Positions 43,386 to 52,531 of a stretch of DNA of 64,000 nt are shown here, piece by piece. The first letter of the stretch is position 1. Each line of letters begins with the position of its first letter. The translations under genes and the position numbers were made by a program. The stretch is from assembly GCA_965656445.1 (NCBI GenBank), contig CBFHKO010000001.1, positions 310,001-374,000 of the forward strand, in the 5' to 3' direction. A model generated the notes under the pieces. It was not told the origin of the DNA. It did no database searches and saw only the letters and a list, made by a program, of their open reading frames with translations. This DNA comes from JAHEJA01 sp965656445 (GTDB lineage: Bacteria > Pseudomonadota > Alphaproteobacteria > Rhodobacterales > Rhodobacteraceae).

Positions 43386-44081
43386 GTGGTGAAACTCAAA
43401 CCAGCCTATGCTGTTACAGTATGCTTGTTTTTGTCGACCCCTGCTTTCGCAAGCGAAGGCGGGGATGCCGAAGCTGGAAAAGACGTATATAAGAAATGCG
43501 CAACCTGTCACCAAATTGGTGACGGAGCCAAAAATAGGGTCGGCCCGCACCTAGACGGCGTAGTTGGCCGTGCTGCAGGGTCATTGGACGACTATAAGCG
43601 CTATTCAAAAGGCATCATAGCCGCCGGCCAAGACGGTTTGGTTTGGGATGCTGACGCCCTAGATAGCTACCTCGAAGACCCCAAAGGTTTCATCAGCGGC
43701 ACAAGAATGTCATTTCGAGGGATCAAAGACGCACAAGAGCGCAAGGATTTGATCGCTTATCTCGCATTGTTTTCAACAGATGCAGAGACCTCAGCATTAG
43801 AAGTAGAGGCTGGCTTCACGGTCTCGGCCGACATCCTCGCGATCCAAGGGGATTATGATTACGGCGAATACCTAAGCTCTGAGTGCCTTGCATGTCACCA
43901 ACTCAACGGTAACGATGCTGGTATTCCAAGCATTAGCGGTTGGCCGCAAGAGGACTTTGTCACGGCAATGCATGCCTACAAAGAAAAATACCGGTCCAAT
44001 CCCGTTATGCAAATGATGGCAGGACGGTTAAGCAACGAAGAAATTGCCGGATTAGCAGAATACTTCAATTCGGTAGAATAA
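43386..44081 (+). CDS. Diheme cytochrome c of sulfide dehydrogenase (SoxE/FccA-like)
   Basis: 231 residues, periplasmic (signal peptide VTVCLFLSTPAFA). Two heme c sites: CATCH (Cys38, Cys41, His42) and CLACH (Cys167, Cys170, His171). Residues about 25-135 are a class I cytochrome of c2 type (VGPHLDGVVGRAAG, GTRMSF with the Met ligand), close to the free cytochrome c2 at 47806. Residues about 150-231 match the small c4/c553-like domain of FccA. GTG start at 43386 or 43389. It precedes the flavoprotein by 22 bp, so the two form the flavocytochrome that oxidises sulfide and passes electrons on. No other sox genes are in the window. Confidence 0.82.
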   Translation: MVKLKPAYAVTVCLFLSTPAFASEGGDAEAGKDVYKKCATCHQIGDGAKNRVGPHLDGVVGRAAGSLDDYKRYSKGIIAAGQDGLVWDADALDSYLEDPKGFISGTRMSFRGIKDAQERKDLIAYLALFSTDAETSALEVEAGFTVSADILAIQGDYDYGEYLSSECLACHQLNGNDAGIPSISGWPQEDFVTAMHAYKEKYRSNPVMQMMAGRLSNEEIAGLAEYFNSVE

Positions 44082-44103
44082 AAGTTCATTAGGGAGGAAA
44101 ATA

Positions 44104-45366
44104 ATGAAACTTAACAGAAGAACTTTTCTAGGAGCGACAGCAGCGGCGTCTATGGCGGCCCCTTATGTCTTGGCCGGTGGTCACGGGAAACCCAAAGTGG
44201 TTGTCGTCGGCGGTGGTGCAGGTGGTGCAACGGTTGCACGCTACCTTGCAAAAGACAGCAAAGGCGAAATTGACGTCACGCTGATCGAACCATCACGCAC
44301 ATATTACACATGCTTCTTCTCCAACTTGTACCTTGGCGATTTCCGCACAATGGACAGCATTGGACACAGCTATGGTAAATTGGCGTCTGATTATGGCATC
44401 AACGTCGTCCACGATTGGGCAACTGGAATTGACCGTGACAAGAAAACTGTCACAGTTGCAGGTGGCCACACATTCGCGTACGATCGTTTGGTTCTCTCAC
44501 CTGGTATCGATTTCATTGACGGTGCTGTTCCTGGTTGGGACGTTTCTGCACAGAACGCAATGCCACACGCCTATAAAGCAGGCTCGCAAACTGAGCTTCT
44601 AAAGCGTCAGATCGAATCTATGCCACAAGGTGGTACATTCGCGATGATCGCGCCGCCAAACCCATATCGCTGCCCTCCAGGACCATATGAGCGTGTGTCC
44701 ATGATCGCGCACAAGCTTTCAGCGGTTAACCCAACTGCGAAAATCCTGATCGTTGATCCAAAGCCAAAATTCTCTAAGCAAGGCCTTTTTGAGGAAGGTT
44801 GGACAAACCACTACAATGGTATGATTGACCGCATTGGCCCAGATTTCGGCGGCGACAAAGTCGAAGTTGACGCAGGCGCAATGACCGTTTCAGTTGATGG
44901 GTCTGTTGAAAAAGTGGACGTTTGTAACGTGATCCCAGCTATGAAAGCAGGCCGCATTTGTGAAATGGCCGGCATCACAGAAGGCAACTGGGCGCCAGTG
45001 ACAGGTCACACAATGCAATCGCGCGTTGATGAAAACATTCACGTCTTGGGCGACGCGACAAACCAAGGCGACATGCCGAAATCAGGTTTCTCTGCAAACA
45101 GCCAAGCCAAAGTTGCAGCAATGGCCATCCGTGGTGCGCTTACTGGGTCCAAAGTCTTCCCAGCTAAGTTCTCAAACACATGCTGGTCTTTGATCACAAC
45201 GGGCGACGGCATCAAAGTTGGCGCGACGTATCAGGCAACCGATGAGAAGATTTCCAAAATTGACGGATTTGTATCTCAAACTGGCGAAGATGCGGCACTC
45301 CGCCAAGCGACTTACGAAGAGTCTGTTGGTTGGTACGACGGTATCACGTCAGACATGTTCGGCTAA
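44104..45366 (+). CDS. fccB: Sulfide dehydrogenase flavoprotein (FccB/SoxF-like), Tat-exported
   Basis: 420 residues. Twin-arginine signal MKLNRRTFLGATAAASMAAP, then an FAD Rossmann motif VVVVGGGAGGATVARYL. Key cysteines of the family are present: Cys70 in YYTCFFSNLYLGD (covalent FAD attachment in FccB), and Cys190 (NPYRCPPGPYER) and Cys360 (SNTCWSL), which form the redox disulfide. HVLGDATNQGDMPKSGFSANSQAK is the second FAD motif. It accepts sulfide in the periplasm and hands electrons to the cytochrome encoded upstream. AGGGAGG precedes the ATG; a terminator follows. Secure. Confidence 0.92.
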   Translation: MKLNRRTFLGATAAASMAAPYVLAGGHGKPKVVVVGGGAGGATVARYLAKDSKGEIDVTLIEPSRTYYTCFFSNLYLGDFRTMDSIGHSYGKLASDYGINVVHDWATGIDRDKKTVTVAGGHTFAYDRLVLSPGIDFIDGAVPGWDVSAQNAMPHAYKAGSQTELLKRQIESMPQGGTFAMIAPPNPYRCPPGPYERVSMIAHKLSAVNPTAKILIVDPKPKFSKQGLFEEGWTNHYNGMIDRIGPDFGGDKVEVDAGAMTVSVDGSVEKVDVCNVIPAMKAGRICEMAGITEGNWAPVTGHTMQSRVDENIHVLGDATNQGDMPKSGFSANSQAKVAAMAIRGALTGSKVFPAKFSNTCWSLITTGDGIKVGATYQATDEKISKIDGFVSQTGEDAALRQATYEESVGWYDGITSDMFG

Positions 45367-45376
45367 TAACGAATGT

Positions 45377-45410
45377 GAACGTCGCAGGCCATCTGCGGCG
45401 TTCGCCTTTT
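45377..45410 (+). terminator. Terminator of the sulfide dehydrogenase operon
   Basis: Arms GAACGTCGCAG and CTGCGGCGTTC with a short loop, followed by GCCTTTT, about ten bases after the flavoprotein stop. Confidence 0.8.
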
Positions 45411-45552
45411 CCATAAATTGCACATTTATCAAAATTTGAAGCAACTCGAATTGCGGCCAAAATTTAATGGATCACATCAGCAAACGGCAAACTTCCCGTT
45501 ACTAACTAACCAAATAGTTGACTGAATTTTTCAAAAATCTATTGGGATGATT

Positions 45553-45639
45553 TGGTGCGGCCGAGAAGACTCGAACTTCCACTCCGGTTAAAGAACAGCG
45601 ACCTCAACGCTGCGCGTCTACCAATTCCGCCACGGCCGC
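45553..45639 (-). tRNA. tRNA-Leu (anticodon GAG)
   Basis: Minus strand: acceptor arms GCGGCCG and CGGCCGC, anticodon stem CAGCG/CGCTG with loop TTGAGGT (GAG), a long variable arm, T arm with TTCGAGT, A73 and encoded CCA. 87 nt including CCA. Confidence 0.95.
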
Positions 45640-45697
45640 ACGCCATGAGGTAGGCGTTCTTTAGCGAAAAGATTTCATGATGTGAAGGGCAAAAATG

Positions 45698-46189
45698 TCA
45701 GAGTTTTATCAACTTGGTTTTTTGTGCGAAAATTAGACTGGCCAGTGATATCACGGCACAGCCTGCAACCACGCCAAATCCGATCCAATTTGGACTGTCA
45801 AACGCCACTTGGCCCATCAATCGATCTGGTAACAAGGTAAAGAGCCCTGCGCCCCATAGAGACAGAAAATATGTGAACTGCATGGAGGTCTGATGATGCT
45901 TGATGTGCTTCTTGATGGCCGAACGCAGGGCTTTGAACAGACTGTAAAGTGTGATGAGGGACAGAGCATGGATAGGGCTAAAGGGTCCAACAAGGCGGAT
46001 ATCATTGATCCAAAACGATGACACAGACACAAAGACCATCAACGTGACCCAAAGATACCCCAAGGTTTTATGCACGCGATTACGTTTGCGCCGATACATA
46101 GCAAAGGGGCCAATAATCAGAGCCGCTATTGCTGAGATTGCGTGTATCTGCACGATAAAAGGTGCCGCTAATAAGGGGGCCAAAGTCAT
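45698..46189 (-). CDS. DUF2306 family membrane protein
   Basis: 163 residues with about four to five membrane helices (VQIHAISAIAALIIGPFAMY, LGYLWVTLMVFVSVSSFWI, FTYFLSLWGAGLFTLLP, WIGFGVVAGCAVISLASLIFA). HAISAIAALIIGPFA, RRKRNRVHKTLGYLWV and the conserved histidines (HKTLG, HHQTSMQ) match DUF2306, possibly a heme- or metal-binding inner-membrane family. Divergent from a LytTR regulator, a frequent pairing, so it is probably that regulator's target. Confidence 0.82.
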   Translation of the reverse strand: MTLAPLLAAPFIVQIHAISAIAALIIGPFAMYRRKRNRVHKTLGYLWVTLMVFVSVSSFWINDIRLVGPFSPIHALSLITLYSLFKALRSAIKKHIKHHQTSMQFTYFLSLWGAGLFTLLPDRLMGQVAFDSPNWIGFGVVAGCAVISLASLIFAQKTKLIKL

Positions 46190-46280
46190 GTCGTTTCCTT
46201 TCGAAATTCAATATGATATCTCTTATTGGCGGCCTCATAGCTGTTGTCATTGATCAATGCGCATTTAACAGGAAAACTTC

Positions 46281-47054
46281 GTGAATTTAGGGATTCTGCA
46301 CTCTACGCTTCGTGAATTACGTCTCTATTTGACGCCACCACATCGATTGAGCGCTGCGGCGATTGTTGGCGTGATCGCTGGATTATCTGGACCGTTTCAA
46401 ACATTTGAGACATTAGCGATCGGAGCAAGGATTGCCTATTGGGTTTGGATCGCTGTATCGACATTTGCCATTGGTAGCTTTGGGCGGCTACTGATTGGAA
46501 ATATATCTCTCAAATCTCAGATGGTTTCCCTGATCGCTTCTAGCGTTTTAAATGCAGCTCTTATCGTTGGCTACATTTTCTTGATCAATTCTTTTGTCGC
46601 ACCGAATGTCGGCGTCCCAGAGCAAGCCTTTTTGTCATTTGCTCTCATCACAACGGCAATCGTTGCAGTCATCACTGTCGGGTTAGACCTTTTCCAGAAT
46701 AGCGATACTGCTGACAGCCCTCCGATCACTGGACCTAGTTTGTTATCCAAATTACCCCTGTCCAAACGCGGCGAGATCATTTCACTGACATCTGAAGATC
46801 ACTACGTGCGCGTTGATACCGACAAAGGGAGCGAAACGCTTTTATTTCGATTGTCGGATGCCATTGAGATGTGCGCGCCGATTGCAGGCATTCGCGTTCA
46901 CCGATCCCATTGGGTGGCAAAGGCTTATGTCGTGGATTATGCAAAAGACAAAGATCGATGGTTCCTTGTGCTGAGCAATGGACAATCTGTTCCGATTTCT
47001 CGTAAGTATCGCGAAGACGCCATAGAACACGGCTTAATTCCAGCTCGGGGGTAG
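46281..47054 (+). CDS. Membrane-bound LytTR-domain transcription regulator
   Basis: 257 residues from a GTG at 46281 with AGGAAAA ahead. Four predicted membrane helices in residues 20-145 (LSAAAIVGVIAGLSGPF, IAYWVWIAVSTFAIGSF, MVSLIASSVLNAALIVGYIFLI, LITTAIVAVITVGLDLF) are followed by a LytTR DNA-binding domain (about 160-255): GEIISLTSEDHYVRVDTDKGSETLLFRLSDAIE, IRVHRSHWVAKAYV, VPISRKYREDA. The sensor is probably the membrane part. LipB starts five bases downstream, possibly co-transcribed by chance of spacing. Confidence 0.88.
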   Translation: MNLGILHSTLRELRLYLTPPHRLSAAAIVGVIAGLSGPFQTFETLAIGARIAYWVWIAVSTFAIGSFGRLLIGNISLKSQMVSLIASSVLNAALIVGYIFLINSFVAPNVGVPEQAFLSFALITTAIVAVITVGLDLFQNSDTADSPPITGPSLLSKLPLSKRGEIISLTSEDHYVRVDTDKGSETLLFRLSDAIEMCAPIAGIRVHRSHWVAKAYVVDYAKDKDRWFLVLSNGQSVPISRKYREDAIEHGLIPARG

Positions 47055-47059
47055 TATAA

Positions 47060-47707
47060 GTGGTTGAATGGATTATCCAAGATGGCCTGACGGATTACGA
47101 CACTGCGGTCGAGTTTATGGAGGCACGCGCCAACGCCATTGCGGCAGGCGAAGCAGGTGAGCTGATTTGGTTGGTTGAGCATCCCCCGCTGTATACCGCA
47201 GGCACGAGTGCGAAGAGCAAGGATTTAGTTGATCCAGATCGCTTTCCCGTCTTTGCCAGCAAACGCGGCGGTCAATATACATATCACGGCCCAGGTCAGC
47301 GTGTTGTCTACGTTATGTTAGATTTGAACAAACGGGGCCGAGATGTGCGCGCCTTTGTCAAACAGCTGGAAACTTGGGTGATCGACACGCTTGAGCAGTT
47401 CAACATCAAAGGCGAGATTCGGGATGGGCGCGTTGGTGTTTGGGTTGAACGGCATGACAAACCCCTCACCGCTACAGGCCACACAGCAGAAGATAAAATA
47501 GCCGCAATCGGGATTCGCTTGCGAAAATGGGTCTCGTTTCATGGAATATCAATCAATGTTGAGCCAGATTTAAGCCATTTCACTGGGATCGTCCCTTGCG
47601 GAATTACAGAGCATGGTGTGACAAGCTTGGTTGACATGGGCCTGCCTGTCACTATGGATGATTTGGACATTGCTTTGCGCGAAAGTTTTTCAAAATGCTT
47701 TCCTTAA
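47060..47707 (+). CDS. lipB: Lipoyl(octanoyl) transferase LipB
   Basis: 215 residues from a GTG at 47060. Transfers octanoyl from acyl carrier protein to lipoyl domains of 2-oxoacid dehydrogenases. Signature sequences: LVEHPPLYTAGTSAK, RGGQYTYHGPGQRVVYVMLDL, KIAAIGIRLRKWVSFHGISINVEPD with the catalytic Lys region, and IVPCGITEHGVTSL with the catalytic Cys. Normal length. Directly follows the LytTR gene. Secure. Confidence 0.95.
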   Translation: MVEWIIQDGLTDYDTAVEFMEARANAIAAGEAGELIWLVEHPPLYTAGTSAKSKDLVDPDRFPVFASKRGGQYTYHGPGQRVVYVMLDLNKRGRDVRAFVKQLETWVIDTLEQFNIKGEIRDGRVGVWVERHDKPLTATGHTAEDKIAAIGIRLRKWVSFHGISINVEPDLSHFTGIVPCGITEHGVTSLVDMGLPVTMDDLDIALRESFSKCFP

Positions 47708-47805
47708 CTCCGTTGGAGTATGCGACAAATAGCCGTTTGAGATCATCGCCAAAAGCATTACCCTATGCTAGCAAATAAGAAATACCCAATACTCAGGAGA
47801 ATACG

Positions 47806-48210
47806 ATGAAAGTTTTGGCAATGACCGCAGCAGCTGCATTTGCGCTTGCAACCCCAGTTCTAGCAGGTGACGCGGCAAAGGGTGAGAAAACTTACAAGAA
47901 ATGCAAATCATGCCACATGATTGTAAGCGACGCAGGCGAATCTATCGTTAAAGGCGGCAAAACAGGCCCAAACCTTTATGGCGTCATCGGACGCGCAGCA
48001 GGAGCACAAGAGGGCTTCCGTTATTCAAAAGCAATCAAAGGCGCCGCTGACGCAGGACTCGTTTGGACAGAAGAAGCCTTGGCTGCGTTCGTTCAAGACC
48101 CGACTGGCTATTTGAAAGAGCAAGGCGGTGACGGCCGTTCAAAAATGTCATTCAAGCTGAAAAAGGGCGGTGAAGACGTCGCAGCTTATTTGGCATCTTT
48201 GACTGAATAA
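47806..48210 (+). CDS. cycA: Cytochrome c2
   Basis: 134 residues, periplasmic (signal peptide MKVLAMTAAAAFALATPVLA). Heme site CKSCH (Cys33, Cys36, His37), Met114 ligand in RSKMSF, and TGPNLYGVIGRAAG. Soluble carrier between the bc1 complex and cytochrome oxidase. AGGAG precedes the ATG. The oxidase subunit I gene follows about 160 bp later in the same direction. It is clearly related to the first domain of the sulfide dehydrogenase cytochrome at 43386. Confidence 0.92.
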   Translation: MKVLAMTAAAAFALATPVLAGDAAKGEKTYKKCKSCHMIVSDAGESIVKGGKTGPNLYGVIGRAAGAQEGFRYSKAIKGAADAGLVWTEEALAAFVQDPTGYLKEQGGDGRSKMSFKLKKGGEDVAAYLASLTE

Positions 48211-48372
48211 GCCAAACTTTGGTCGAATGCCTGCGACAGATCGCGCAGTAAAAACACAGTTTTATGCAAGATCAAATATTGCCGTTTAAGTGCGAAAGCA
48301 TTAGAACGGCGACAGGAATCTACGGGGGCAGGTCTGACTTGCCCCATCATTTAACTCAAACAGGAGGCAGAT

Positions 48373-50046
48373 ATGGCAGACGCAGCCATTCACGGCCACG
48401 AACACGAAGATAACCGCGGTTTCTTTACCCGTTGGTTCATGTCGACAAACCACAAAGACATCGGTCTTTTGTATTTGGTCGTTTCGGCCTTGGTCGGGTT
48501 CATTTCGGTCACGCTAACAGTCTACATGCGCATGGAGCTCATGAGCCCAGGCGTTCAATACATGTGTATGGAAGGTGCGCGTTTCATCGCAGACTCAAGC
48601 GCTGAATGTACACCGAACGGGCACCTATGGAACGTTATGATCACCTACCATGGTGTTCTAATGATGTTCTTCGTTGTTATCCCTGCTCTCTTTGGCGGTT
48701 TTGGTAACTACTTCATGCCTCTTCAAATCGGCGCTCCAGACATGGCGTTCCCACGTATGAACAACCTGTCATTCTGGTTGTACGTTGCGGGCACGGCGTT
48801 GGGTGTTGCTTCGATGCTGACACCAGGTGGTAACGATCAGCTTGGCTCGGGCGTTGGCTGGGTCTTGTATCCACCTCTGTCAACCAACGAAGGCGGCATG
48901 TCCATGGACCTTGCAATCTTTGCGGTTCACGTTTCTGGTGCCTCATCAATCCTCGGTGCGATCAACATGATCACAACATTCTTGAACATGCGCGCCCCAG
49001 GCATGACATTGTTCAAAGTTCCGTTGTTCTCATGGTCGATTTTTGTCACATCTTGGTTGATCCTCTTGTCTTTGCCAGTTTTGGCAGGCGCGATTACAAT
49101 GTTGCTGACTGACCGTAACTTTGGCACGACGTTCTTTGATCCAGCCGGTGGCGGTGACCCCGTTCTTTACCAACACATCCTTTGGTTCTTTGGACACCCA
49201 GAAGTTTACATCATTATCCTTCCTGGTTTTGGCCTAATTAGCCACGTGATTTCAACATTCTCACGCAAGCCAGTGTTTGGTTACCTACCAATGGTCTGGG
49301 CGATTATTGCAATCGGCGTCTTGGGCTTTGTTGTTTGGGCACACCACATGTACACAGTTGGTATGTCACTCACTCAGCAGTCCTACTTCATGTTGGCGAC
49401 AATGGTTATTGCGGTTCCAACAGGGGTCAAGGTCTTCTCATGGATCGCAACGATGTGGGGTGGTTCGATTGAATTCAAAACACCCATGCTTTGGGCATTT
49501 GGGTTCTTGTTCCTCTTCACTGTTGGTGGTGTGACTGGTATCGTTCTTTCTCAGGCCGCTGTGGACCGCGCGTATCACGACACATACTACGTTGTGGCAC
49601 ACTTCCACTACGTGATGTCATTGGGCGCTGTTTTCTGTATCTTTGCGGGTATTTACTACTACTTCTCCAAGATGACAGGTCGCTCCTATCCTGAATGGGC
49701 TGGTAAGCTTCACTTCTGGATGATGTTTATCGGTGCAAACTTGACGTTCTTCCCACAGCACTTCTTGGGTCGTCAGGGTATGCCACGTCGTTACATCGAC
49801 TACCCAGAAGCCTTTGCCTACTGGAACGAAATTTCATCTTATGGCGCGTTCCTTTCATTCGCTTCATTCGTGTTCTTCATCGGTATCATGGTCTATTCAC
49901 TCCTAGCCGGCGCGCGCGACACACGTGCAAACCCATGGAACGAATATGCAGATACGCTAGAGTGGACGCTTCCGTCCCCTCCACCTGAGCACACATTTGA
50001 AATTCTTCCAAAACAGGAAGACTGGGACAAAAGTCCGGCTCACTAG
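48373..50046 (+). CDS. ctaD: Cytochrome c oxidase subunit I (aa3 type)
   Basis: 557 residues, 12 membrane helices. Heme-copper oxidase catalytic subunit: low-spin heme ligand in MITYHGVLMMFFV, CuB histidines in WFFGHPEVYIIILPGFG (with the cross-linked Tyr of HPEVY) and VWAHHMYTVG, the heme a3/a ligands in VVAHFHYVMSLGAV, and the K-channel residues in between. Subunit II and assembly genes are not in the window, so this is the isolated subunit I gene frequent in this family. AGGAGG precedes the ATG; a terminator follows. Secure. Confidence 0.97.
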   Translation: MADAAIHGHEHEDNRGFFTRWFMSTNHKDIGLLYLVVSALVGFISVTLTVYMRMELMSPGVQYMCMEGARFIADSSAECTPNGHLWNVMITYHGVLMMFFVVIPALFGGFGNYFMPLQIGAPDMAFPRMNNLSFWLYVAGTALGVASMLTPGGNDQLGSGVGWVLYPPLSTNEGGMSMDLAIFAVHVSGASSILGAINMITTFLNMRAPGMTLFKVPLFSWSIFVTSWLILLSLPVLAGAITMLLTDRNFGTTFFDPAGGGDPVLYQHILWFFGHPEVYIIILPGFGLISHVISTFSRKPVFGYLPMVWAIIAIGVLGFVVWAHHMYTVGMSLTQQSYFMLATMVIAVPTGVKVFSWIATMWGGSIEFKTPMLWAFGFLFLFTVGGVTGIVLSQAAVDRAYHDTYYVVAHFHYVMSLGAVFCIFAGIYYYFSKMTGRSYPEWAGKLHFWMMFIGANLTFFPQHFLGRQGMPRRYIDYPEAFAYWNEISSYGAFLSFASFVFFIGIMVYSLLAGARDTRANPWNEYADTLEWTLPSPPPEHTFEILPKQEDWDKSPAH

Positions 50047-50066
50047 CCAAGACATCTAGCAACAAA

Positions 50067-50097
50067 AGAACCCCTGCGTCAGCGGGGGTTTTTTTAT
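50067..50097 (+). terminator. Terminator of ctaD
   Basis: Arms AACCCCTG and CGGGGGTT around GCGTCAG, followed by seven T, about 20 bp after the ctaD stop. Confidence 0.85.
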
Positions 50098-50183
50098 GCG
50101 GCATTATGACAGAGGGCGCGACAAAATTCAGACTGTTCTCAGACGCCAAGCGATCTATATGTGCCTCATACAAAGAGGACACC

Positions 50184-50675
50184 ATGCCGTATAAAATTGA
50201 ACCGATCGGTAACGCAAATTTTCAAATGGTTAAACTGTGGGCGCATAGCTCCTTGCCTATGCGCGGTTTTGCTTGGACGATTTGGTTGACGTTTATCTTT
50301 ATCAGCCTGCCGTTGTTCATGGTTCTCGGCACGATCGTTTTTTGGGGGCTTTTGCCGTTTTTGATGATCACGGTTGGCGCGCTATGGATCGCTCTTCAAC
50401 GTAATTACAAAGATCGCAACATCCGAGAAACGCTCAGATCGACTGAGGACATGTTGACACTAGAGCGCCGAAACCCCAAAGGCGACACGCAGACGTGGGA
50501 GTGCAATCCATATTGGGCACGCACAAATATGTACGCCCATGTCGGACCTGTTAAAAACTATGTCACATTGTCGGGGAATGGTCGCGAAGTTGAAATAGGG
50601 TCCTTCTTGACAGAAGAAGAACGGCTAGATCTGTTCCGCGACCTGAATGAGTATCTATCGACGTTTAAAAACTAA
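50184..50675 (+). CDS. DUF2244 membrane protein
   Basis: 163 residues from the ATG at 50184 (AAGAGGA ahead); the longer frame from 50106 is not conserved. Two adjacent membrane helices in residues 28-75 (GFAWTIWLTFIFISLPLFMVLGTIVF and LLPFLMITVGALWIALQRN, given in parts) are followed by a cytosolic beta domain: LRSTEDMLTLERRNPKGDTQTWECNPYWARTNM and VTLSGNGREVEIGSFLTEEER. This is the DUF2244 pattern, common near cytochrome oxidase genes in alphaproteobacteria. Function unknown. Confidence 0.88.
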   Translation: MPYKIEPIGNANFQMVKLWAHSSLPMRGFAWTIWLTFIFISLPLFMVLGTIVFWGLLPFLMITVGALWIALQRNYKDRNIRETLRSTEDMLTLERRNPKGDTQTWECNPYWARTNMYAHVGPVKNYVTLSGNGREVEIGSFLTEEERLDLFRDLNEYLSTFKN

Positions 50676-50692
50676 ACGAAGACGCTCGGTGT

Positions 50693-51154
50693 TTAGTTGC
50701 TAAGCTTTTGTTTGACCAATGGCCCAGCAGAGCCAAAATCCATCTGGCCTGTATATTTTTCTTTCAAGGCGCCCATCACACGGCCCATATCACGAATCGA
50801 CTCAGCACCGACTTCGGCGATAGCTGCATCGACGGCATCTGAGGTTTCCTGATCGTCGAGCTGACGGGGCAAAAACTCTTCTACAACTTTGACTTCAGAC
50901 AGTTCGCGTTCGGCCAAATCAATACGACCCGCTTCTTCGTAGGTCTTGGCACTCTCTTGACGTTGACGCACCATTTTCCCAAGGATTGCAAGGACCTCGG
51001 CTTCGGTGGCCCCCTCTTCGTTCCCCTCAGAGCGCGTGGCAATATCACGATCCTTGATAGCAGCGCTGATCAACCGCAACGTGGACAACCGTTCAGCGGC
51101 CTTGTCTCGCATGGCTTGCTTCAGTTCCGTAGTGATACGTAATCTTAGGTCCAT
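50693..51154 (-). CDS. yqeY: GatB/YqeY domain protein
   Basis: 153 residues. Helical protein homologous to the C-terminal tRNA-contacting domain of GatB: MDLRLRITTELKQAMRDKAAERLSTLRLISAAIKDRD, ILGKMVRQRQESAKTYEEAGR, ELSEVKVVEEFLPRQLDDQE, SIRDMGRVMGALKEKYTGQMDFG. It stands alone, divergent from carA. Whether it acts on tRNA in the cell is not established. Confidence 0.93.
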   Translation of the reverse strand: MDLRLRITTELKQAMRDKAAERLSTLRLISAAIKDRDIATRSEGNEEGATEAEVLAILGKMVRQRQESAKTYEEAGRIDLAERELSEVKVVEEFLPRQLDDQETSDAVDAAIAEVGAESIRDMGRVMGALKEKYTGQMDFGSAGPLVKQKLSN

Positions 51155-51255
51155 AATACGCTCTTCCCCTTGCGTCTTGTTAGACGAGGTGTTTAACCCA
51201 GATTACCTACCAATCGCAAGTGTTCCCGTCCACAGGAATTATATCTAATGTCGGC

Positions 51256-51284
51256 TTGACCCCAATGGATGATGACACTAGGTT
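51256..51284 (+). promoter_or_regulatory. Sigma-70-type promoter of carA
   Basis: TTGACC (51256) and TAGGTT (51279) are separated by 17 bases, about 30 bp before the carA start. Good -35 match, weaker -10. Confidence 0.45.
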
Positions 51285-51314
51285 GCCGCAAATTTGTACC
51301 CCGGAGAGAGACTC

Positions 51315-52466
51315 ATGGCACACCAGCCCAACCAAACACCAACCGCCTGTTTGGCGCTTGCCGATGGAACTCTATTTTACGGACACGGCTTTGGCGCCAC
51401 CGGTCAAACAGTTGCTGAACTTTGTTTCAATACGGCGATGACAGGGTATCAGGAAATCATGACCGACCCGTCTTATGCTGGTCAAGTTGTGACATTCACG
51501 TTCCCTCATATCGGTAACACAGGCGTTACGGACGAGGACGACGAAGCCTTGGACCCAGTGGCCGAAGGCATGGTCGTCAAGTGGGACCCAACCAATTCAT
51601 CCAACTGGCGTGCGACGTCTGAATTGACCGATTGGATGGCAAAGAAAGGTCGCATTGCAATTGGTGGGATCGACACGCGTCGCCTCACTCGTGCGATCCG
51701 TCAACAAGGCGCGCCTCATGTTGCCCTCGCCCATAACCCCGAGGGTGAGTTCGACACAGATGCTTTGATCGAACAAGCGCGGGATTTTGCTGGGTTAGAG
51801 GGTTTAGATTTGGCTAAAACTGTGACCTGTGCGCAGTCATATAAATGGGATGAGAAGCGTTGGACGTGGGAACATGGCTACACCACGCAAGACGCGCCCA
51901 AGCACAAAGTCGTCGCAATCGATTTTGGCGCCAAGCGCAACATCCTACGTTGCCTCGCCTCCGTTGGCTGTGATATCACGGTTTTGCCCGCGACAGCCAC
52001 CGCAGAGGACGTCATGGCGCTTAATCCTGACGGCGTGTTCCTCTCGAATGGTCCTGGTGATCCAGCGGCGACGGGATCCTACGCTGTGCCAATGATCCAA
52101 GAGCTTTTGAAAAAAGATATGCCGATTTTTGGGATCTGCTTGGGTCACCAAATGCTGGCCCTCGCTTTGGGTGCGAAAACAATCAAGATGAGCCATGGGC
52201 ATCATGGTGCAAACCACCCTGTCAAAGACTATGAAACAGGCAAAGTGGAAATTACATCAATGAACCATGGCTTTGCTGTTGATGCAGATAGCCTGCCTGA
52301 GGGTGTTGTTGAAACGCATGTGTCACTCTTTGATGGATCAAACTGTGGTATCCGTATTGCGGATCGTCCTGTGTATTCTGTTCAACACCACCCAGAAGCC
52401 AGCCCAGGTCCACAAGACAGCTTTTATCTGTTCGAACGATTTGCCGCCTATATGGCTGAGGCATAA
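51315..52466 (+). CDS. carA: Carbamoyl-phosphate synthase small subunit
   Basis: 383 residues from the ATG at 51315 (GGAGAGAG ahead). Class I glutamine amidotransferase subunit that releases ammonia for carbamoyl phosphate in arginine and pyrimidine synthesis. N-terminal domain: CLALADGTLFYGHGFGATG, FNTAMTGYQEIMTDPSYAGQVVTFTFPHIGNTG. Amidotransferase domain: VFLSNGPGDPAA, nucleophile Cys275 in GICLGHQMLALALGAK, and the His/Glu pair in YSVQHHPEASPGP. The large subunit is not in the window. Secure. Confidence 0.97.
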   Translation: MAHQPNQTPTACLALADGTLFYGHGFGATGQTVAELCFNTAMTGYQEIMTDPSYAGQVVTFTFPHIGNTGVTDEDDEALDPVAEGMVVKWDPTNSSNWRATSELTDWMAKKGRIAIGGIDTRRLTRAIRQQGAPHVALAHNPEGEFDTDALIEQARDFAGLEGLDLAKTVTCAQSYKWDEKRWTWEHGYTTQDAPKHKVVAIDFGAKRNILRCLASVGCDITVLPATATAEDVMALNPDGVFLSNGPGDPAATGSYAVPMIQELLKKDMPIFGICLGHQMLALALGAKTIKMSHGHHGANHPVKDYETGKVEITSMNHGFAVDADSLPEGVVETHVSLFDGSNCGIRIADRPVYSVQHHPEASPGPQDSFYLFERFAAYMAEA

Positions 52467-52531
52467 GAGCGATCTTAATTTAGAATTAACCTTGTTCTCC
52501 CAAAACTGCTGAGCAGATAGGAGACAAGGGC

